Below are positions 61,892-64,000 of a DNA stretch of 64,000 nt, in pieces. The position numbers and the translations under genes were made by a program. Within the stretch, counting starts at the first letter, position 1. Each line of letters starts with the position of its first letter. Source of the DNA: Betaproteobacteria bacterium (lineage in GTDB: Bacteria; Pseudomonadota; Gammaproteobacteria; Burkholderiales; Rhodocyclaceae); NCBI GenBank assembly GCA_009781175.1, contig WQYQ01000005.1, positions 62,001-126,000 on the forward strand, read 5' to 3'. Under the pieces are notes generated by a model. It searched no databases, was not told the origin of the DNA, and worked only from the letters and a program-made list of their open reading frames with translations.

Positions 61892-63319
61892 ATGACACAG
61901 ACTCAGCGTCCCGCCAAACCCGCCGCAAAAACCAAACTCTTCGTCCTCGACACCAATGTGCTAATGCACGATCCGACGTGCTTATACCGCTTCGAGGAAC
62001 ACGACGTTTTCATCCCGATCCAAACCCTGGAGGAACTCGACGGCCATAAAAAGGGCATGTCCGAAGTCGCCCGCAACGCGCGCCAGGCCAGCCGGACGAT
62101 GGATGAAATCGTGTCGACTTCGGAAGAAGGCATCGTCACCGGCTTCGATCTGTGCGAGCCGTCGCACAAAATGGCGACGGGACGGCTGTTTCTGCAATCG
62201 GAAGCGATTCCGAATGAATTGCCGGTCAACGTTCCGACCGCCAAGGCGGACAATCAAATCCTGGCGGTGGTGCATTACCTGCACAAAAAATTTCCCAAGC
62301 GTCCGGTGATCCTCGTTTCGAAGGACATCAACATGCGCATCAAGGCGCGCGCGATGGACCTTGAGGCGCAGGATTACTTCAACGACAAAGTCCTCGAAGA
62401 TACCGACCTGCTCTACAGCGGAGTGCGCGAACTGCCGGCGAACTTCTGGGACGAGCACGCCAAGGATATGGAGTCGTGGAAGGAAAACGGACGCACCTAC
62501 TATCGGCTGCGCGGCCCGCTCGCATCGAATTTGCTGATTAACGAATTCGTCTATCAGGAAGGCGAAAAGCCGCTTTACGCCTGGGTCAAGGATCGCGACG
62601 GCCCGGCGGTCGTCCTCGAAACCCTGATCGACTTCAGTCACCAAAAAAACAATGTCTGGGGAATCGTCGCGCGTAATCGGGAACAGAATTTCGCGCTCAA
62701 TCTGCTGATGAATCCCGAAGTGGATTTTGTCTCTCTGCTTGGCCAGGCGGGCACCGGAAAAACTTTATTGACGCTTGCAGCCGGGCTTACGCAAGTGCTC
62801 GAAACCAAGCGCTACAGTGAAATCATCGCCACGCGCGTGACCGTGCCGGTCGGCGAGGACATCGGCTTTCTGCCGGGTACGGAAGAGGAAAAAATGGCGC
62901 CGTGGATGGGCGCGCTTGAGGACAACCTCGATGTGCTCAACGGAAATGGCGAAGAAGGCGGACATTACGGCGGCGATTGGGGACGCGCCGCCACGCGCGA
63001 TTTGATCCGCACGCGGATCAAAATCAAAAGCTTGAATTTCATGCGCGGTCGCACCTTCATCAACAAATTTCTCATTATCGATGAAGCGCAGAATTTGACG
63101 TCGAAGCAAATGAAAACCCTGATTACGCGCGCCGGTCCCGGCACGAAAGTCGTCTGCCTCGGCAATATCTCGCAGATCGACACGCCTTATCTGACCGAAG
63201 GCAGTTCCGGCTTGACCTATGTAGTGGACCGCTTCAAAGGCTGGCCGCACAACGGCCACGTTACATTGCAGCGCGGCGAGCGCTCGCGCCTGGCCGATTG
63301 GGCTGGCGAAGTGCTATGA
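61892..63319 (+). CDS. PhoH family protein with N-terminal PIN domain (PhoH2)
   Basis: A protein of 475 residues. The PIN domain (about 12-150) has LFVLDTNVLMHDP and a late Asp in VILVSKDINMRIKA. The PhoH ATPase has Walker A LGQAGTGKTLLTLAAG and Walker B FLIIDEAQNLTSKQMKTLIT. PhoH2 proteins are ATP-dependent RNA helicase-nucleases in the families where they were studied. It overlaps the DUF4212 gene (ATGA). Confidence 0.93.
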   Translation: MTQTQRPAKPAAKTKLFVLDTNVLMHDPTCLYRFEEHDVFIPIQTLEELDGHKKGMSEVARNARQASRTMDEIVSTSEEGIVTGFDLCEPSHKMATGRLFLQSEAIPNELPVNVPTAKADNQILAVVHYLHKKFPKRPVILVSKDINMRIKARAMDLEAQDYFNDKVLEDTDLLYSGVRELPANFWDEHAKDMESWKENGRTYYRLRGPLASNLLINEFVYQEGEKPLYAWVKDRDGPAVVLETLIDFSHQKNNVWGIVARNREQNFALNLLMNPEVDFVSLLGQAGTGKTLLTLAAGLTQVLETKRYSEIIATRVTVPVGEDIGFLPGTEEEKMAPWMGALEDNLDVLNGNGEEGGHYGGDWGRAATRDLIRTRIKIKSLNFMRGRTFINKFLIIDEAQNLTSKQMKTLITRAGPGTKVVCLGNISQIDTPYLTEGSSGLTYVVDRFKGWPHNGHVTLQRGERSRLADWAGEVL

Positions 63320-63624
63320 CCGGATCGCCCGAGCCAAATTCGACCGAGGCCAAGCAACATTGGCGCAAAACCTTGCTGACGACCTCGGTCCTGCTCATAC
63401 TTTGGCTGCTTGTCACGCTAATCACCAGTCTCGCGCCGAAACAACTCAATCAGTGGAGCATCCTCGGCTTTCCTTTGGGTTTTTACCTCGCTGCGCAAGG
63501 AACGCTTCTAATCTACCTTGCAATCATCGCGGTTCACACGATCCTGACCAATCGACTCGATCGGAAATATCAAGAATCCTCGAAAACCACCAAAACCATC
63601 AAGCCGAAAGAGAAAAAGGAGTAA
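63316..63624 (+). CDS. DUF4212 protein, solute:sodium symporter small-subunit type
   Basis: About 102 residues. Two membrane segments, LLTTSVLLILWLLVTLIT and FYLAAQGTLLIYLAIIAVHT, with a QHWRKTLL start and LNQWSILGFPLGFYLAAQG core match the DUF4212 family. These normally sit right before a large symporter subunit of the SSS family; no such gene follows here. It is coupled to phoH by an ATGA overlap. The tail is Lys-rich (KTIKPKEKKE). Confidence 0.88.
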   Translation: MTGSPEPNSTEAKQHWRKTLLTTSVLLILWLLVTLITSLAPKQLNQWSILGFPLGFYLAAQGTLLIYLAIIAVHTILTNRLDRKYQESSKTTKTIKPKEKKE

Positions 63625-63693
63625 AAATCCTCATTCTGTTGTATTCATACGTAGGAGACGTTGAAAAGTTCCCTCCTTCAATGTAATCAATGA

Positions 63694-63722
63694 TTAACAT
63701 GCGTGGAGGTGCCCGATATAAT
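63694..63722 (+). promoter_or_regulatory. Near-consensus promoter of the NlpC/P60 gene, possible leaderless start
   Basis: TTAACA (63694-63699), 17 bases, TATAAT (63717-63722). The predicted start falls at 63728-63729, on or next to the ATG at 63729, so the transcript could be leaderless. A three-codon frame ATGCGCGGATGA starting at 63721 overlaps the ATG as well. Confidence 0.6.
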
Positions 63723-63728
63723 GCGCGG

Positions 63729-64000
63729 ATGAAAAAAGCCGGTTATCTCTGGGCGCTGCTGTTTGGCGCGTGTGTTCTTACCGCGCATGCCGAACCACCT
63801 GAAGCCGACCCCGCCCCTGCTTCCGATCCTGAAGTAAGTGCTAGCCTTCCTTTTACAGAGAGCTTGCTTCAGCGTGCGGCGTCCCATGTGGATGGCCTTC
63901 TCAATTCCAGCCTTCAATACCTTGGCATCCCCTATCGTTTTGGGGGTACGACAGCCGAGAACGGTTTCGATTGCAGCGGCTTAATTCGCAGAGTGTTCAA
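63729..64000 (+). CDS. NlpC/P60 family peptidoglycan hydrolase, N-terminal fragment
   Basis: About 90 residues before the right edge. A signal peptide (MKKAGYLWALLFGACVLTAH, cut after HA) is followed by an acidic Pro-rich linker (EPPEADPAPASDPEVSAS) and the start of the catalytic domain, LQYLGIPYRFGGTTAENGFD then CSGLIRRVF, where CSG holds the nucleophile. It would cleave peptidoglycan stem peptides in the periplasm. His and third residue lie outside the window. Confidence 0.88.
   Translation, partial: MKKAGYLWALLFGACVLTAHAEPPEADPAPASDPEVSASLPFTESLLQRAASHVDGLLNSSLQYLGIPYRFGGTTAENGFDCSGLIRRVF

Noticed and set aside
1..64000. CRISPR arrays, prophage genes, complete insertion sequences or rRNA
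   Set aside because: No regularly spaced direct repeats, transposase, integrase, phage structural genes or rRNA were seen on reading both strands.

Overview
The window looks like chromosomal DNA from a betaproteobacterium, probably related to Rhodocyclales or Nitrosomonadales. The basis is its gene content and order: alaA-like aminotransferase/hom/thrC, tesA beside a ybbA-type ATPase and mnmH, gloB/methyltransferase/rnhA/dnaQ, grpE-dnaK-dnaJ with sigma-32 promoters, ompR-envZ, yciB-yciI-bolA-parvulin, and a full cbb3 oxidase cluster. Most of it is GC-rich with dense, overlapping genes. No database search was possible, so products are called from recognisable motifs and neighbourhood.

Layout. 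0-10 kb: start of glutamine-dependent NAD synthetase, orphan LolD/YbbA-type ATPase, tesA, mnmH, a methyltransferase, a PatZ-like CoA-ligase/acetyltransferase fusion, a hexose-6-phosphate epimerase, dnaQ-rnhA-methyltransferase, and gloB divergent from them. 10-19 kb: an AP2-domain protein, a Ser/Thr kinase with a cyclic-nucleotide-binding domain, grpE-dnaK-dnaJ, an EF-G-like GTPase and a small secreted protein. 19-23.5 kb: ompR and envZ, separated by an unusual spacer, then yciB-yciI-bolA-ppi. 23.5-35 kb, all on the minus strand: recQ, dinG-like helicase, hsdM, hsdS, a VapBC toxin-antitoxin pair and hsdR. This is a Type I restriction-modification locus with a toxin-antitoxin pair inside it and a repeat element inserted in frame in hsdM. 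35-40 kb: acetoacetyl-CoA synthetase, thioesterase and ETF:ubiquinone oxidoreductase (lipid and ketone-body carbon use). 40-48.6 kb: ccoI-ccoS, ccoN-ccoO-ccoQ-ccoP and ccoG-ccoH, with an FNR-type box before ccoN. Most of this block is visibly more AT-rich than its surroundings. 48.7-56.4 kb: quinone oxidoreductase, pirin, tRNA-Arg(ACG), nnr, a MocR regulator divergent from a threonine-dehydratase-like gene, nadC and a small membrane protein. 56.4-64 kb: alaA-GNAT-hom-thrC (minus), a Mth938-like protein, peroxiredoxin, PhoH, an orphan DUF4212 protein and the start of an NlpC/P60 hydrolase.

Much of the window is housekeeping: proteostasis, NAD metabolism and repair, threonine synthesis, and microaerobic respiration. 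The accessory part is the restriction/toxin-antitoxin block. Points that merit follow-up are the in-frame repeat in hsdM, the possible mobile spacer between ompR and envZ, a well-primed leader ORF before ompR, a possible leaderless promoter at the NlpC/P60 gene, the PatZ-like protein with a degenerate ATP-grasp region, and several unlisted small proteins. I did not find a clearly new multi-gene system.
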